From contig DCIM01000090.1 in NCBI GenBank assembly GCA_002316005.1, positions 12,001 to 76,000 on the forward strand: 64,000 nucleotides of DNA, written 5' to 3'. The position numbers were made by a program, and so were the translations under genes. The DNA comes from Prevotellaceae bacterium UBA1726 (GTDB lineage: Bacteria > Bacteroidota > Bacteroidia > Bacteroidales > Bacteroidaceae). Below are positions 40,183 to 48,966 of the stretch, piece after piece. The notes below the pieces were generated by a model. That model was not told the origin of the DNA and did no database searches. It saw only the letters and a list, made by a program, of their open reading frames with translations. The first letter of the stretch is position 1. Every line of letters begins with the position of its first letter.

Positions 40183-40734
40183 TTATTGCTCTATTTTCTC
40201 GAACTTATAGCCCAGTCGTTTCATCTCTACTGCAGCACCAATAAGATATAAAGTATGGATGCTTCGGGTGAATGTGTGGAACGCCAAAGGCGACTGTGGG
40301 TCAATCTGCTCGTGGCGCAATTTGTCGAGCACTTGTTGAGCGCAAGCCTGAATGAGTTTCTCGCAATCAGCAAATTCCTCACCCTCAAGACCAAGCACCT
40401 CCTGACGAACCACCTCGTCCATATAGTCAAAACCACGCTTGTCGCGCAACGACTCATATATATTTGGCAGTTGCGAATAGAATTCCCAATCCTTGTCCCA
40501 ATAGGCAGCAACGGCCATACCAAGGTACATCGCCCAACCGAGAGCAACAGTAGGGTAGTCGGCAATCTCGCGAACGGCATCCTGAACATAGGCAGGAGCC
40601 ACTTCGTTCCATTTTTCGGTTATGTCTTCAGATTCGAGCAACTGACCCGAAAGTTCGCCCATTGAAGTGAGCATCTTCAGTAAGTGTTGCATCAAATCAT
40701 ACTCGTATTTGTCAAGAAATTCTATTTGTTCCAT
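40183..40734 (-). CDS. Conserved helical protein, function unknown
   Basis: 183 residues, all-helical, cytoplasmic, with aromatic-rich segments (LGWAMYLGMAVAAYWDKDWEFYSQLPNIYESL). No motif recognised. Its start overlaps the end of the HAD phosphatase gene by 13 bp, so they are co-transcribed. Confidence 0.65.
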   Translation of the reverse strand: MEQIEFLDKYEYDLMQHLLKMLTSMGELSGQLLESEDITEKWNEVAPAYVQDAVREIADYPTVALGWAMYLGMAVAAYWDKDWEFYSQLPNIYESLRDKRGFDYMDEVVRQEVLGLEGEEFADCEKLIQACAQQVLDKLRHEQIDPQSPLAFHTFTRSIHTLYLIGAAVEMKRLGYKFEKIEQ

Positions 40735-41363
40735 ATCTTCAATAGTTCTTCGTAGTTCAAACCTTCGAAATTGTCAATCACATAGTTGCATTTGTCTTGA
40801 ATCGCCTCACGAGGATTACCCGTTGCAAGACCGATGGTGAATATTCCAGCTGACATTCCCGCCTGAAGTCCGGTGAATGCATCCTCAAAGACAATGCACT
40901 CATCTAACTGAGCGTCAGCCGCTTGCGCACCTTTAAGGTAGCAATCTGGGTCAGGCTTAGAGGCACTAAAATCCTCTGCCGTCAGTATGCGGTCGAACAT
41001 CTTGAGGAAGTCTGGTTCTTTCTTGGCGAGACTTTCCATCTTCAGTGTAGGCGAACTCGTAACAACAAAGCATTTCACCCCGTGATTCTTCAAATCTTTT
41101 ACAAACTCCTCTGCACCCTCAACACAAGGATAATCCATCGTTTTCTCGAAGTTGGTGATTGCCTCAGTCACCTCCTCCCAAAGTTCCGGAGCAAAGAATC
41201 GCGAAAGGATATTCGTGAGCGTAGTACCTTTTATGTCATACGCGAAAGTAGGTACATCCGGGCGGTATTTCCTTCCCATAGCACCCCAAAACTCAGTATA
41301 TTGGTCTTCAGTGGCAATCAAAGTGCCATCCAAATCAAATAAAGCGGCTTTAAGATTTCTCAT
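40722..41363 (-). CDS. HAD-superfamily phosphatase (beta-phosphoglucomutase-like)
   Basis: 213 residues from ATG 41363 (MRNLKAALFDLDGTL); ATG 41372 is a possible alternative. Motif I DLDGTL, motif II VVTSSP, motif III Lys in SKPDPDCYL, motif IV VFEDAFTGLQAG. The cap is of the four-helix type seen in beta-phosphoglucomutase and phosphoglycolate phosphatase relatives. Substrate not determinable. First gene of a two-gene unit. Confidence 0.85.
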   Translation of the reverse strand: MRNLKAALFDLDGTLIATEDQYTEFWGAMGRKYRPDVPTFAYDIKGTTLTNILSRFFAPELWEEVTEAITNFEKTMDYPCVEGAEEFVKDLKNHGVKCFVVTSSPTLKMESLAKKEPDFLKMFDRILTAEDFSASKPDPDCYLKGAQAADAQLDECIVFEDAFTGLQAGMSAGIFTIGLATGNPREAIQDKCNYVIDNFEGLNYEELLKIWNK

Positions 41364-41381
41364 TATTTGCATATTTTTATG

Positions 41382-41389
41382 CAAAGGTA
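41382..41389 (-). promoter_or_regulatory. Promoter -7 box of the HAD operon
   Basis: TACCTTTG on the minus strand, 18 bases before ATG 41363; divergent from the metY promoter. Confidence 0.5.
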
Positions 41390-41433
41390 CGAGTAATTTT
41401 TGAGAAATTCTTGTTTTTTCCAATCTTTATTCG

Positions 41434-41441
41434 TACTTTTG
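41434..41441 (+). promoter_or_regulatory. Promoter -7 box of metY
   Basis: TACTTTTG with a TTG about 20 bases upstream; ATG at 41474. Confidence 0.5.
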
Positions 41442-41473
41442 TACATAGAACGAAAAACTAAAAATAATATTAA

Positions 41474-42751
41474 ATGAAAAAGAATCTCGAAACAATTTGT
41501 ATCCACGGTGGCTGGAAACCAACAAAGGGAGAGCCACAGCAGTTGCCAATCTATCAGAGTACAACCTTCAAATACGAAACCAGCGACCAGATGGCTCGTC
41601 TGTTTGATTTGAAGGACAACGGCTATTTCTATACACGATTGGCAAATCCAACCAACGATGCTGTTGCAAAGAAAATCAATGCCCTTGAGGGTGGAGTAGG
41701 TTGTGTGCTTACTTCTTCAGGTCAGGCAGCAAACTTCTATGCAGTTTTCAACATCTGTGAGGCAGGCGACCACTTCATCACAAGTTGCAACATCTATGGC
41801 GGTACATACAACCTCTTTGGTGTAACGATGAAGAAACTCGGTATTGAGTGTACTTACATTGACCCAGATTGGGATGACGAGAAGATTGAGGCTTGCTTCA
41901 AGGAAAACACAAAGTGTTTCTTCGGCGAGACAATCTCTAATCCTGGCGGTAATGTCTTTGATATTGAGCGCTTTGCAAAGATGGCCCACAAACATGGAGT
42001 TCCACTGATTGTTGACAATACTTTCGCTACTCCAATCAACTGCCGTCCATTCGAGTGGGGATGTGACATTGTGACACATTCTACTACAAAGTATATGGAC
42101 GGACACGCAAGTCAGGTTGGTGGTGCTGTTGTTGATTCAGGCAATTTCGATTGGGAGAAATATGCAGAGAAGTTCCCTGGTCTTACAACTCCAGACGAGT
42201 CATATCATGGACTTACCTATACCAAGGCATTCGGCAAGGGTGCATATACAACAAAACTCGTGAGCCAGTTGATGCGCGACCTTGGTTCTATTCCTGCTCC
42301 ACAGAACTCATTCCTCTTGAATCTTGGTCTTGAGACTCTTGCCCTCCGTATGCGTCAGCATTGTGCTAATGCTCAGGCAGTTGCAGAATGGTTGGAGAAG
42401 AATCCGAAGGTGGGTTGGGTGAACTATTGCGGTCTGCCTTCCGACAAGTACTATGCCCTTGGCCAGAAGTACTTGCCAAATGGTTCTTGTGGCGTTATTG
42501 CCTTTGGATTGAAGGGAACACGCGAGGACGCAATCCGTTTCATGGATAATCTCGAATTCATTTCGATTGTTACTCATGTGGCTGATGCTCGCACTTGTGT
42601 GCTTCATCCTGCTTCGCACACTCACCGTCAGATGTCGGAAGAGCAACTTCGCGAGGCTGGCGTAGCACCTGATTTGGTTCGCCTCTCAGTGGGAATCGAG
42701 AATGTTGAGGATATCATTGCTGACCTTGAACAGGCAATGAGTAAAATGTAA
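41474..42751 (+). CDS. metY: O-acetylhomoserine sulfhydrylase (aminocarboxypropyltransferase)
   Basis: 425 residues of the Cys/Met metabolism PLP-dependent family. The N-terminus ETICIHGGWKP and QLPIYQSTTF, the NPTNDAVAKKI segment, the PLP Lys in HSTTKYMDGH (about residue 207) and the C-terminal VRLSVGIENVEDI are typical. It converts O-acetylhomoserine and sulfide to homocysteine. Length fits MetY rather than the shorter MetB/MetC. No SAM riboswitch seen upstream. Confidence 0.9.
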   Translation: MKKNLETICIHGGWKPTKGEPQQLPIYQSTTFKYETSDQMARLFDLKDNGYFYTRLANPTNDAVAKKINALEGGVGCVLTSSGQAANFYAVFNICEAGDHFITSCNIYGGTYNLFGVTMKKLGIECTYIDPDWDDEKIEACFKENTKCFFGETISNPGGNVFDIERFAKMAHKHGVPLIVDNTFATPINCRPFEWGCDIVTHSTTKYMDGHASQVGGAVVDSGNFDWEKYAEKFPGLTTPDESYHGLTYTKAFGKGAYTTKLVSQLMRDLGSIPAPQNSFLLNLGLETLALRMRQHCANAQAVAEWLEKNPKVGWVNYCGLPSDKYYALGQKYLPNGSCGVIAFGLKGTREDAIRFMDNLEFISIVTHVADARTCVLHPASHTHRQMSEEQLREAGVAPDLVRLSVGIENVEDIIADLEQAMSKM

Positions 42752-42765
42752 GTTGACTGAAATTG

Positions 42766-43683
42766 ATGAAAACTCTTTCAAATGAAGTTCTCTCCATAGC
42801 CGTAAAAGAGCATGGAGCAGAGTTGGCAAGTATAAAGAAAGGTGAGCGCGAGTATCTGTGGCAGGCATATCCAGAATATTGGAAGCGCCACTCGCCAGTG
42901 CTTTTCCCAATTGTGGGAGCCCTCTGGAATGGTAACTACTATTCACATGGCGAGACTTACAATCTGGGACAGCATGGTTTTGCTCGTGATATGGATTTCC
43001 GTCTTGTAAGCGAAAGCGAGACAGAACTGTGGTACGAACTCGAATCATCTTCTGCAACAAAGCGATTCTATCCTTACGAATTCCGCCTTACCATTGGCTA
43101 CAGACTTCACGACAATGTTGTTGATGTCATCTGGAAAGTGAAGAATACCGGTATGGAAAATATGAGTTTCCAGATTGGTGCTCATCCTGCATTCTACTGG
43201 CCTTTGCTTTCTGACGAGACTATTGCAGAGGGCGTTTCGGCAATGGATGCTCGTCTTGCTGAGGACAACAAGCGTGGATTCTTCCTCCTTGCACCAAAAG
43301 CTGACAAAGTGAAGTCTTCTGTAATAACAGAAAAAGGCTGTGTTGGTCCAGAGGCTGCTAAGGAAGTGGCACTTGAAGATGGTTATCTCGCTCTTGATAC
43401 AGACTCGTTCAATCAGGATGCACTTATTCTGGAAGACGGTCAGGTTGAGGTAGTTACACTCTGCGATCAAGACAAGAATCCATATTTGACGCTGAAATTT
43501 GATGCTCCTCTCGTTGGTCTTTGGTCACCTCCAGGCAAGAATGCTCCATTCGTCTGCATTGAACCATGGTATGGTCGTACAGATGATGTTGGCTATAACG
43601 ACTATTATGAGGATCGCAAATGGATGCAGCATCTTGGTTTGGGTCGTGAGTTTGTGTCAACTTACCAGATTGTAATTGAGTAA
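42766..43683 (+). CDS. Aldose 1-epimerase family protein
   Basis: 305 residues from ATG 42766 (MKTLSNEVLSIAVKEHGAELASI); a TTG one codon earlier is possible. Galactose mutarotase-like fold with SPVLFPIVGALWNG, GQHGFARDMDF and IGAHPAFYWPL (His residues at the active site) and the C-terminal CIEPWYGRTD. This subfamily is distantly related to GalM and includes enzymes acting on sugars or sugar phosphates. Probably co-transcribed with metY (14 bp). Confidence 0.85.
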   Translation: MKTLSNEVLSIAVKEHGAELASIKKGEREYLWQAYPEYWKRHSPVLFPIVGALWNGNYYSHGETYNLGQHGFARDMDFRLVSESETELWYELESSSATKRFYPYEFRLTIGYRLHDNVVDVIWKVKNTGMENMSFQIGAHPAFYWPLLSDETIAEGVSAMDARLAEDNKRGFFLLAPKADKVKSSVITEKGCVGPEAAKEVALEDGYLALDTDSFNQDALILEDGQVEVVTLCDQDKNPYLTLKFDAPLVGLWSPPGKNAPFVCIEPWYGRTDDVGYNDYYEDRKWMQHLGLGREFVSTYQIVIE

Positions 43684-43715
43684 ATGGCTATTGGCAGTAA
43701 TTATCAGCAGCAAGC

Positions 43716-44600
43716 ATGAAGCATTCGATAAAGGTTTATAGGCGATATTTCACATACCTGCAGAGGAGAGGGACTCAACCTGCAGTAAAGCAGAAAGCAT
43801 TGATGGGAGAACACCAGTGCTTGAACTGCGGTATGACTTATGTGGGCAATTTCTGTCCTTGTTGTGGCCAGACAGCAAGTACCGCTCGTTTCACAATAAA
43901 GCAAACACTTAATCATCTGCTTTTCTTCTTTACGAAATTTGATGATAAGTTCAAGCATACCGTAGTAAGTCTCCTTTATCGCCCTGGATACATGATACGC
44001 GAATATATCACCGGTCATCGCGTGAACTATATGCGTCCTATCCAGATGCTTGTCTGCTTGGTGACTGTATATGCCATCCTTTCTTATTTTCTCTTGCCAG
44101 CTCATGAACCCGCAAAACTTTTGGGCGCTATTAATAATGCTACGGATGGTGGTCTTGCAACGGCTGTTGCCAACAATCCTTTCTTGAGCACATGCCACAA
44201 ACTGATAGAGAAAGGAATGAACAATACTGTTGTGCGAACCCTTTCGTTTGTGGTAATGCTTACATTTGCCTCAAAGTTGGTATTCTGCAGAAATTCAATT
44301 GGTCGTCAATTCAATCTTGCAGAACACTTCTATGTGTTTGTTTTTGTGGCTTGCCTTAATAAGATTATCGACTTCATATTGCTCCCATTGGATGTGTTAG
44401 AGAAGAATTTGGAAGGTCATTCATTCCTTTATTTCCTTCTTTTGTGGTTTGTGATATGCCAACTGTATCAGGTTGGAAAACGCAAGGGATTCTATTATGC
44501 TTTTATGGTGGGATTTGTGGCTGTAGTTGAAATTTTCTTGTTGGTAGTCGTTCTTGTTATGATTCTCGCTATGACAGGAGTGATAAATATAATGGATTAA
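43716..44600 (+). CDS. DUF3667 membrane protein with N-terminal zinc ribbon
   Basis: 294 residues. A four-cysteine ribbon CLNC...CPCCGQ (about 35-52) precedes the DUF3667 signature (TIKQTLNHLLFFFTKFDDKFKHTV, RPGYMIREYITGHRVNYMRPIQML). At least four TM helices follow (about 105-124, 170-187, 205-225, 232-250, 262-290). Function unknown. It starts 32 bp after the epimerase gene and 5 bp before the nuclease-like gene. Confidence 0.8.
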   Translation: MKHSIKVYRRYFTYLQRRGTQPAVKQKALMGEHQCLNCGMTYVGNFCPCCGQTASTARFTIKQTLNHLLFFFTKFDDKFKHTVVSLLYRPGYMIREYITGHRVNYMRPIQMLVCLVTVYAILSYFLLPAHEPAKLLGAINNATDGGLATAVANNPFLSTCHKLIEKGMNNTVVRTLSFVVMLTFASKLVFCRNSIGRQFNLAEHFYVFVFVACLNKIIDFILLPLDVLEKNLEGHSFLYFLLLWFVICQLYQVGKRKGFYYAFMVGFVAVVEIFLLVVVLVMILAMTGVINIMD

Positions 44601-44605
44601 AACAT

Positions 44606-45454
44606 ATGTATTATATAGAAAATGAACCCCGTGAAGCTCGTGAGGCTCGCGAACTGATTCTCAGAGAGTATGGGGATATTGAATTTCAGGAGGAGGGACA
44701 CATCTATACTCTCCACGGACAAGTGATTGAAACTACAATCTCGGGTCTTGGACATAGATTTGAGTCGCGTCCTTTTGATACAGAACTGCAGGCCACTCGT
44801 TATGCCGAAAGACACGGAGAAACGCCTGAATACTGGAAAGCAAAGTGGGCTGCAAACTCGCTTCGTGCTACAACTATTGGAACAAAGACTCACGAATATG
44901 GTGAATCGTTGGCTTATGTGCTGAACGGATTGCCAGAGGACATGATTCTTGAGAGTGCCCGTAGTCAGTATGATCCTGTGAAAAAGGATATCATTCCTTC
45001 ACATAAGAAGGAAGAAGCGGCTGCATTTTTCCTTAAGAGACTACCGGAATCATATCATCTTGTGCTGAATGAGGCTCGTGTCTATTCAGGGAAGAACCCT
45101 GATCCAGCAAAGAACATAAAGGAATTGATTTGCGGAACCTTTGATATGCTATATTATGATGATGGTGCTGGCAATCCTGCAAAGGCAGGATTTGTACTTC
45201 TCGACTACAAGACAAACTCTTCATTGACGAATGATTTTAATCGAAAATATGGCACTTGTCTGCTTCATCCTTTTGATGATATCTACGAGGAGAACCTTGG
45301 AATTTATACCATCCAGCTCTCGGCTTATCAGATGTTGCTCGAGGATATTGGCATTAAACTGAAGAGTCGTATTCTCGTTTGGCTCAAGGATGATGGTACT
45401 TGTCAACTTGTTGCTGTGCCAGATGTGTCTGACCGACTGCGAAAGATATTGTAA
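44606..45454 (+). CDS. PD-(D/E)XK nuclease superfamily protein
   Basis: 282 residues. The catalytic pattern of the RecB/lambda-exonuclease-like group is visible: GTKTHEYGE (His96, about residues 92-100), Glu156 in LNEARV, Asp180 in CGTFDML and D200-Y-K202 in LLDYKTN, then a Q-x-x-x-Y type helix (IQLSAYQMLL). Such proteins are often of phage origin, but no phage genes surround it. No helicase or recombinase partner is adjacent; it follows the DUF3667 gene. Confidence 0.75.
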   Translation: MYYIENEPREAREARELILREYGDIEFQEEGHIYTLHGQVIETTISGLGHRFESRPFDTELQATRYAERHGETPEYWKAKWAANSLRATTIGTKTHEYGESLAYVLNGLPEDMILESARSQYDPVKKDIIPSHKKEEAAAFFLKRLPESYHLVLNEARVYSGKNPDPAKNIKELICGTFDMLYYDDGAGNPAKAGFVLLDYKTNSSLTNDFNRKYGTCLLHPFDDIYEENLGIYTIQLSAYQMLLEDIGIKLKSRILVWLKDDGTCQLVAVPDVSDRLRKIL

Positions 45455-45563
45455 TACCCAATAACGAAGAGGGAAAAGCGATTTTATTATCTGTTTTTTC
45501 CTTTTTCTTTGTGTATTATTTGAAATTCTTTGAAGATAGTATTGCAATTTGAAAAATAATTGT

Positions 45564-45571
45564 TAACTTTG
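45564..45571 (+). promoter_or_regulatory. Promoter -7 box before the 45621 gene
   Basis: TAACTTTG, about 50 bases ahead of ATG 45621. Confidence 0.45.
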
Positions 45572-45620
45572 TGTTCAAGTATTGCACTTATGTGAGTTAC
45601 GAGACAATAATGTAGTGATT

Positions 45621-45899
45621 ATGGCAAGCTTAATAAAATCAATAAGAGAAGCATATCATCGCAGAAAGGCGCGCAAATGCCTTGAAAAGTGGAAGATGCA
45701 TCATTCTCATGTAGGAGACCTATCTATCAGTCATAAGTTTGAGATGGCTGATATTTATGCAGACCTTTATTGGTATGCTCCAATAAATGGAGTGAAACGC
45801 GAGATAATGTATCAACGCCACACCTTCAAAGGAATGAAGGAACATATTGAACATGATGAGCGCGAGCTTTTACCAAAGCGAGTCGCTTCCTTCAAATAA
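45621..45899 (+). CDS. Small basic protein, function unknown
   Basis: 92 residues from ATG 45621 (MASLIKSIREAYHRRKARKC); in-frame sequence to 45582 overlaps the promoter region. Rich in Lys, Arg and His, predicted helical then beta. No motif recognised. Single gene ended by a strong terminator. Confidence 0.55.
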   Translation: MASLIKSIREAYHRRKARKCLEKWKMHHSHVGDLSISHKFEMADIYADLYWYAPINGVKREIMYQRHTFKGMKEHIEHDERELLPKRVASFK

Positions 45900-45901
45900 A
45901 G

Positions 45902-45948
45902 AAAATGTTGCTAAGTAAAGACATTGGTTCTTCTTAGCAACATTTTTT
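45902..45948 (+). terminator. Strong intrinsic terminator
   Basis: AAAATGTTGCTAAG (45902-45915)/CTTAGCAACATTTT (45933-45946), a 14-bp perfect stem with T-run. Confidence 0.85.
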
Positions 45949-46011
45949 GTTTTTCCCCATTTCGAATTGCCGCCAAATACTAAATAGTAATGACTGCCTA
46001 CTTTAGGGCAT

Positions 46012-46044
46012 AAAAAAACCGCCAGACTCTGAGAGTGAGGCGGT
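46012..46044 (-). terminator. Terminator of the small lipoprotein gene
   Basis: On the minus strand ACCGCCTCACTCTCAGAGTC then TGGCGGTTTTTTT: ACCGCC/GGCGGT outer stem with inner CTC...GAG pairing and T7. Confidence 0.8.
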
Positions 46045-46072
46045 ATCCTGTAAATTTAAGTTCGTGCTTAAA

Positions 46073-46228
46073 TTACTCAGCAACAGTTGTATCAACAGCA
46101 GCAGTGTCAACAGCAGTTGTGTCAACAACAGTTGTGTCATTCTCCTCTGCAGGAGCAGCTGTCTTGTTACCACATGAAGCGAAAGAGATAGCTGCGATAG
46201 CAACGAACATCAAAACTAATTTCTTCAT
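46073..46228 (-). CDS. 51-residue lipoprotein with Asp-Thr-Thr-Val repeats
   Basis: ATG 46228 to TAA 46073-46075. The lipobox FASC places lipidated Cys at residue 19. The 32-residue mature part is N-K-T then D-T-T-V/A-V repeats (residues 31-48) encoded by a 15-bp tandem (GTTGACACAACTGCT type). It has a good promoter (TACCTTTG, minus strand 46282-46289) and its own terminator, which argues that it is a real, separately expressed gene. Function unknown; it may be an abundant outer-membrane lipopeptide. Confidence 0.75.
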   Translation of the reverse strand: MKKLVLMFVAIAAISFASCGNKTAAPAEENDTTVVDTTAVDTAAVDTTVAE

Positions 46229-46281
46229 TTTTTTAAGCTTTTTAAATCAGTAAAACAATCAATTGTTATTTAAAACCGATG

Positions 46282-46289
46282 CAAAGGTA
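46282..46289 (-). promoter_or_regulatory. Promoter -7 box of the 51-residue lipoprotein gene
   Basis: TACCTTTG on the minus strand, 53 bases before ATG 46228. Confidence 0.5.
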
Positions 46290-46427
46290 ATACTTTTTTT
46301 TATACTGCGTTACTTTTTTTAGGTTTTTTTTTTGCCTTTTTGTGTAACTATTTTGCAAAGTGTTGAAAATCAGTGTATTACCAATGTTTAATTTGTGTTA
46401 ACGAAATGGGGCATTGATAAAAATCAA

Positions 46428-47084
46428 TCATTTTTCGTTCTTTTTGTGTCCCCACACATAATGCTTAAGGAGGAAATATCCTATGCCGAGAGCCACTAAA
46501 GCAACAATGGCAATCTTGATATACTCGCTATAATGCTCAATCTGATCCTTGAGTTGATCTGCAGGAACAAGTGTGTAGAGATACCATCCAAGGGCTGCAA
46601 GAATACAGTTCCAGACGCCAGCACCAATAGTGGTGTAGAGAATGAACTTCCAATAGTTCATTCGAGCCAAACCAGCAGGGATGGAAATAAGATGGCGAAT
46701 TCCCGGAACAAGACGACCTGTGATAGTTGCCAGTTTTCCGTGGTTATCGAAATAAGCCTCTGATTTCTCCACTTTCTCCTGATTGAGAAGGCACAGATGG
46801 CCAATCTTGCTATTCGCGAACCTATATATAATAGGGCGACCGAGATAATAGCCGGCTGCATAGTTGATGCTTGCACCCATATCTGCTCCAATCGTTGCAA
46901 GGATGATGATGAGAAGGACATTCACATCGCCACTTGCTGCACGATAGGCGGCAGGAGTCACAACAAACTCCGAAGGAACAGGAATAACAGTGCTCTCGAG
47001 TAACATCAAGAACCAAGAGCACAAGTAGACCATTCCCTCGTGCATCTGCATTATCCAATCGAATATGCTATTCAACCAACCCAT
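46428..47084 (-). CDS. DedA family membrane protein
   Basis: 218 residues with four to five TM helices and the DedA signatures ESTVIPVPSEFVVTPAA, GADMGASINYAAGYYLGRP and GRLVPGIRHLISIPAG. DedA proteins are candidate lipid (undecaprenyl phosphate or phospholipid) translocases. Its ATG overlaps the glnS stop codon by one base, so the two are coupled. Confidence 0.88.
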   Translation of the reverse strand: MGWLNSIFDWIMQMHEGMVYLCSWFLMLLESTVIPVPSEFVVTPAAYRAASGDVNVLLIIILATIGADMGASINYAAGYYLGRPIIYRFANSKIGHLCLLNQEKVEKSEAYFDNHGKLATITGRLVPGIRHLISIPAGLARMNYWKFILYTTIGAGVWNCILAALGWYLYTLVPADQLKDQIEHYSEYIKIAIVALVALGIGYFLLKHYVWGHKKNEK

Positions 47085-48853
47085 TACTTACCCTTGCTTT
47101 CCTTGAGTCCTACTGTAGAGTTGAATACAGGCTTCTCTGGTGTTGAATCAGGGTCAACATTGAAGTAGCCTGTACGCTGGAACTGCAGATATGTGAGTGC
47201 TGGGAGTTCTGCGGCAAACTTCTCAACAAATGCATTCTTGTTGATGTTCAATGAGTTAGGGTTGATGAAAGGACGCATAGCGTCAATTCCGCGAACACCA
47301 TTCTCCTTCTCGTACTGCTTGATAGCATCACGAGGATTCTCGCAAGTCCAGAGACACTCGTAGTTGCGAACCTCAGCAGGAATACAATGGTCAACAGAAA
47401 CCCAGTGGATTGTACCTTTCACCTTACGGTTTGCACCTTCTGTGCCTGCAAGAGAGTTAGAATCATAAGTACAGTAGATTTCCTCAACCTCACCAGTTTC
47501 CTCATTAGCCTTGAAACCAGTACAGTCAACGATATAAGCGCTCTTGAGACGAGTCTCCTTACCAGGATACATACGGAAGAACTTCTTGTCAGGCTCTGCC
47601 TTGAAGTCCTCACGCTCAATCCAAATCTCGCGAGAGAATTCGATTGTATGAGTGTTACCCTCCATAATGATGTTGCCTTCAGCATCCTTCAACTCTGGGT
47701 TGTTGACAACCTCAAGGTTTTCAACCTTCCCCTCAGGGTAGTTGGTGATAATCACCTTCACAGGATTGAGAACTGCAGACACACGAGTAGAACGCTCGTT
47801 GAGGTCGGCACGAGCAGCAGCCTCCATCAACTTGATGTCGTTCAAGGCATCAAATGTGGTGTAACCGATAGAATCAATGAAACGGAGGATTGACTCAGGA
47901 GAATATCCACGACGACGAATACCACAGATTGTAGGCATACGAGGGTCATCCCAGCCATTAACGACACCTTCCTTTGTGAGAATCAGGAGGTTACGCTTTG
48001 ACATAAGAGTATAGTTCAGGTTGAGTTTGTTGAACTCGAACTGACGAGGGCGGTTGTCCTCAATATTCTCTGTCTCGCCCTTCCACTCCTTAATCCATGT
48101 TACGAACAAGTCGTAAAGATCGCGGTGAGGCACGAATTCAAGTGTACAGATAGAGTGTGTGACACCCTCAAGATAGTCGCTCTGTCCGTGTGTGAAGTCG
48201 TACATTGGGTAAGCGTTCCACTTATTGCCAGTACGCCAATGAGGCATATTCAATACGCGATACATGATAGGATCGCGGAAATGCATATTTGGCGAAGCCA
48301 TATCGATCTTTGCACGAAGAATCATCTTGCCAGGTTCAACATTTCCCGAGTTCATCTGCTCGAACAAAGCAAGGCTTTCCTCAACAGGACGATCGCGGTA
48401 AGGCGAGTTTGTACCTGCCTGAGTTGGAGTACCTTTCTGTTCAGCAATCTGCTCAGAAGTCTGCTCGTCAACATAAGCGCGACCTTGTTTGATGCACCAA
48501 ACGGCAAAGTCCCAGAGATCCTGGAAATAGTCAGAAGCATATACCAACTCTCCCCACTTGAAACCAAGCCACTCGATATCTCGCTTGATAGCCTCTACAT
48601 ATTCAGTATCCTCCTTTTGAGGGTTTGTGTCATCCATACGTAGATTGCAGACGCCACCGAACTTCTCGGCTACTCCAAAGTCCATTGCGATGGCCTTTGC
48701 ATGACCGATATGCAGATAGCCGTTAGGCTCTGGTGGGAAACGGGTTTGCAGACGACCACCGTTCTTACCTTCAGCAAGATCGCTGGCAATAATCTGTTCA
48801 ATGAAGTTGAGACTCTTCTTCTCTTCTACTACCTTTTCTTCTGTGTTTGCCAT
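47084..48853 (-). CDS. glnS: Glutaminyl-tRNA synthetase
   Basis: 589 residues, class I synthetase. HIGH motif in PNGYLHIGHAKA (about 43-54), KMSKS-equivalent LMSKRN, and the two C-terminal beta-barrel anticodon-binding domains. The GlnRS-specific features (DDTNPQKEDTEYVEAI, TREGVVNGWDDPRMPT-like segment) separate it from GluRS. It charges tRNA-Gln directly. dedA follows with a one-base overlap. Confidence 0.95.
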   Translation of the reverse strand: MANTEEKVVEEKKSLNFIEQIIASDLAEGKNGGRLQTRFPPEPNGYLHIGHAKAIAMDFGVAEKFGGVCNLRMDDTNPQKEDTEYVEAIKRDIEWLGFKWGELVYASDYFQDLWDFAVWCIKQGRAYVDEQTSEQIAEQKGTPTQAGTNSPYRDRPVEESLALFEQMNSGNVEPGKMILRAKIDMASPNMHFRDPIMYRVLNMPHWRTGNKWNAYPMYDFTHGQSDYLEGVTHSICTLEFVPHRDLYDLFVTWIKEWKGETENIEDNRPRQFEFNKLNLNYTLMSKRNLLILTKEGVVNGWDDPRMPTICGIRRRGYSPESILRFIDSIGYTTFDALNDIKLMEAAARADLNERSTRVSAVLNPVKVIITNYPEGKVENLEVVNNPELKDAEGNIIMEGNTHTIEFSREIWIEREDFKAEPDKKFFRMYPGKETRLKSAYIVDCTGFKANEETGEVEEIYCTYDSNSLAGTEGANRKVKGTIHWVSVDHCIPAEVRNYECLWTCENPRDAIKQYEKENGVRGIDAMRPFINPNSLNINKNAFVEKFAAELPALTYLQFQRTGYFNVDPDSTPEKPVFNSTVGLKESKGK

Positions 48854-48921
48854 AATTTATAATTGACTTGTTATTTATTGCTTTTTATTCTTGTTTCTGC
48901 CCTTGCCTTTATAACCACTAA

Positions 48922-48960
48922 GCCCTCCTCTGTGTTGAGAGAGAAGGGTAGGGATGAGGC
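48922..48960. repeat. REP-like repeat, copy 4 (degenerate)
   Basis: GCCCTCCTCTGTGTTGAGAG then AGAAGGGTAGGGATGAGG, between mltG and glnS. Same family as 15736, 18374 and 18476 but weaker palindrome. Confidence 0.55.
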
Positions 48961-48966
48961 CACGGC

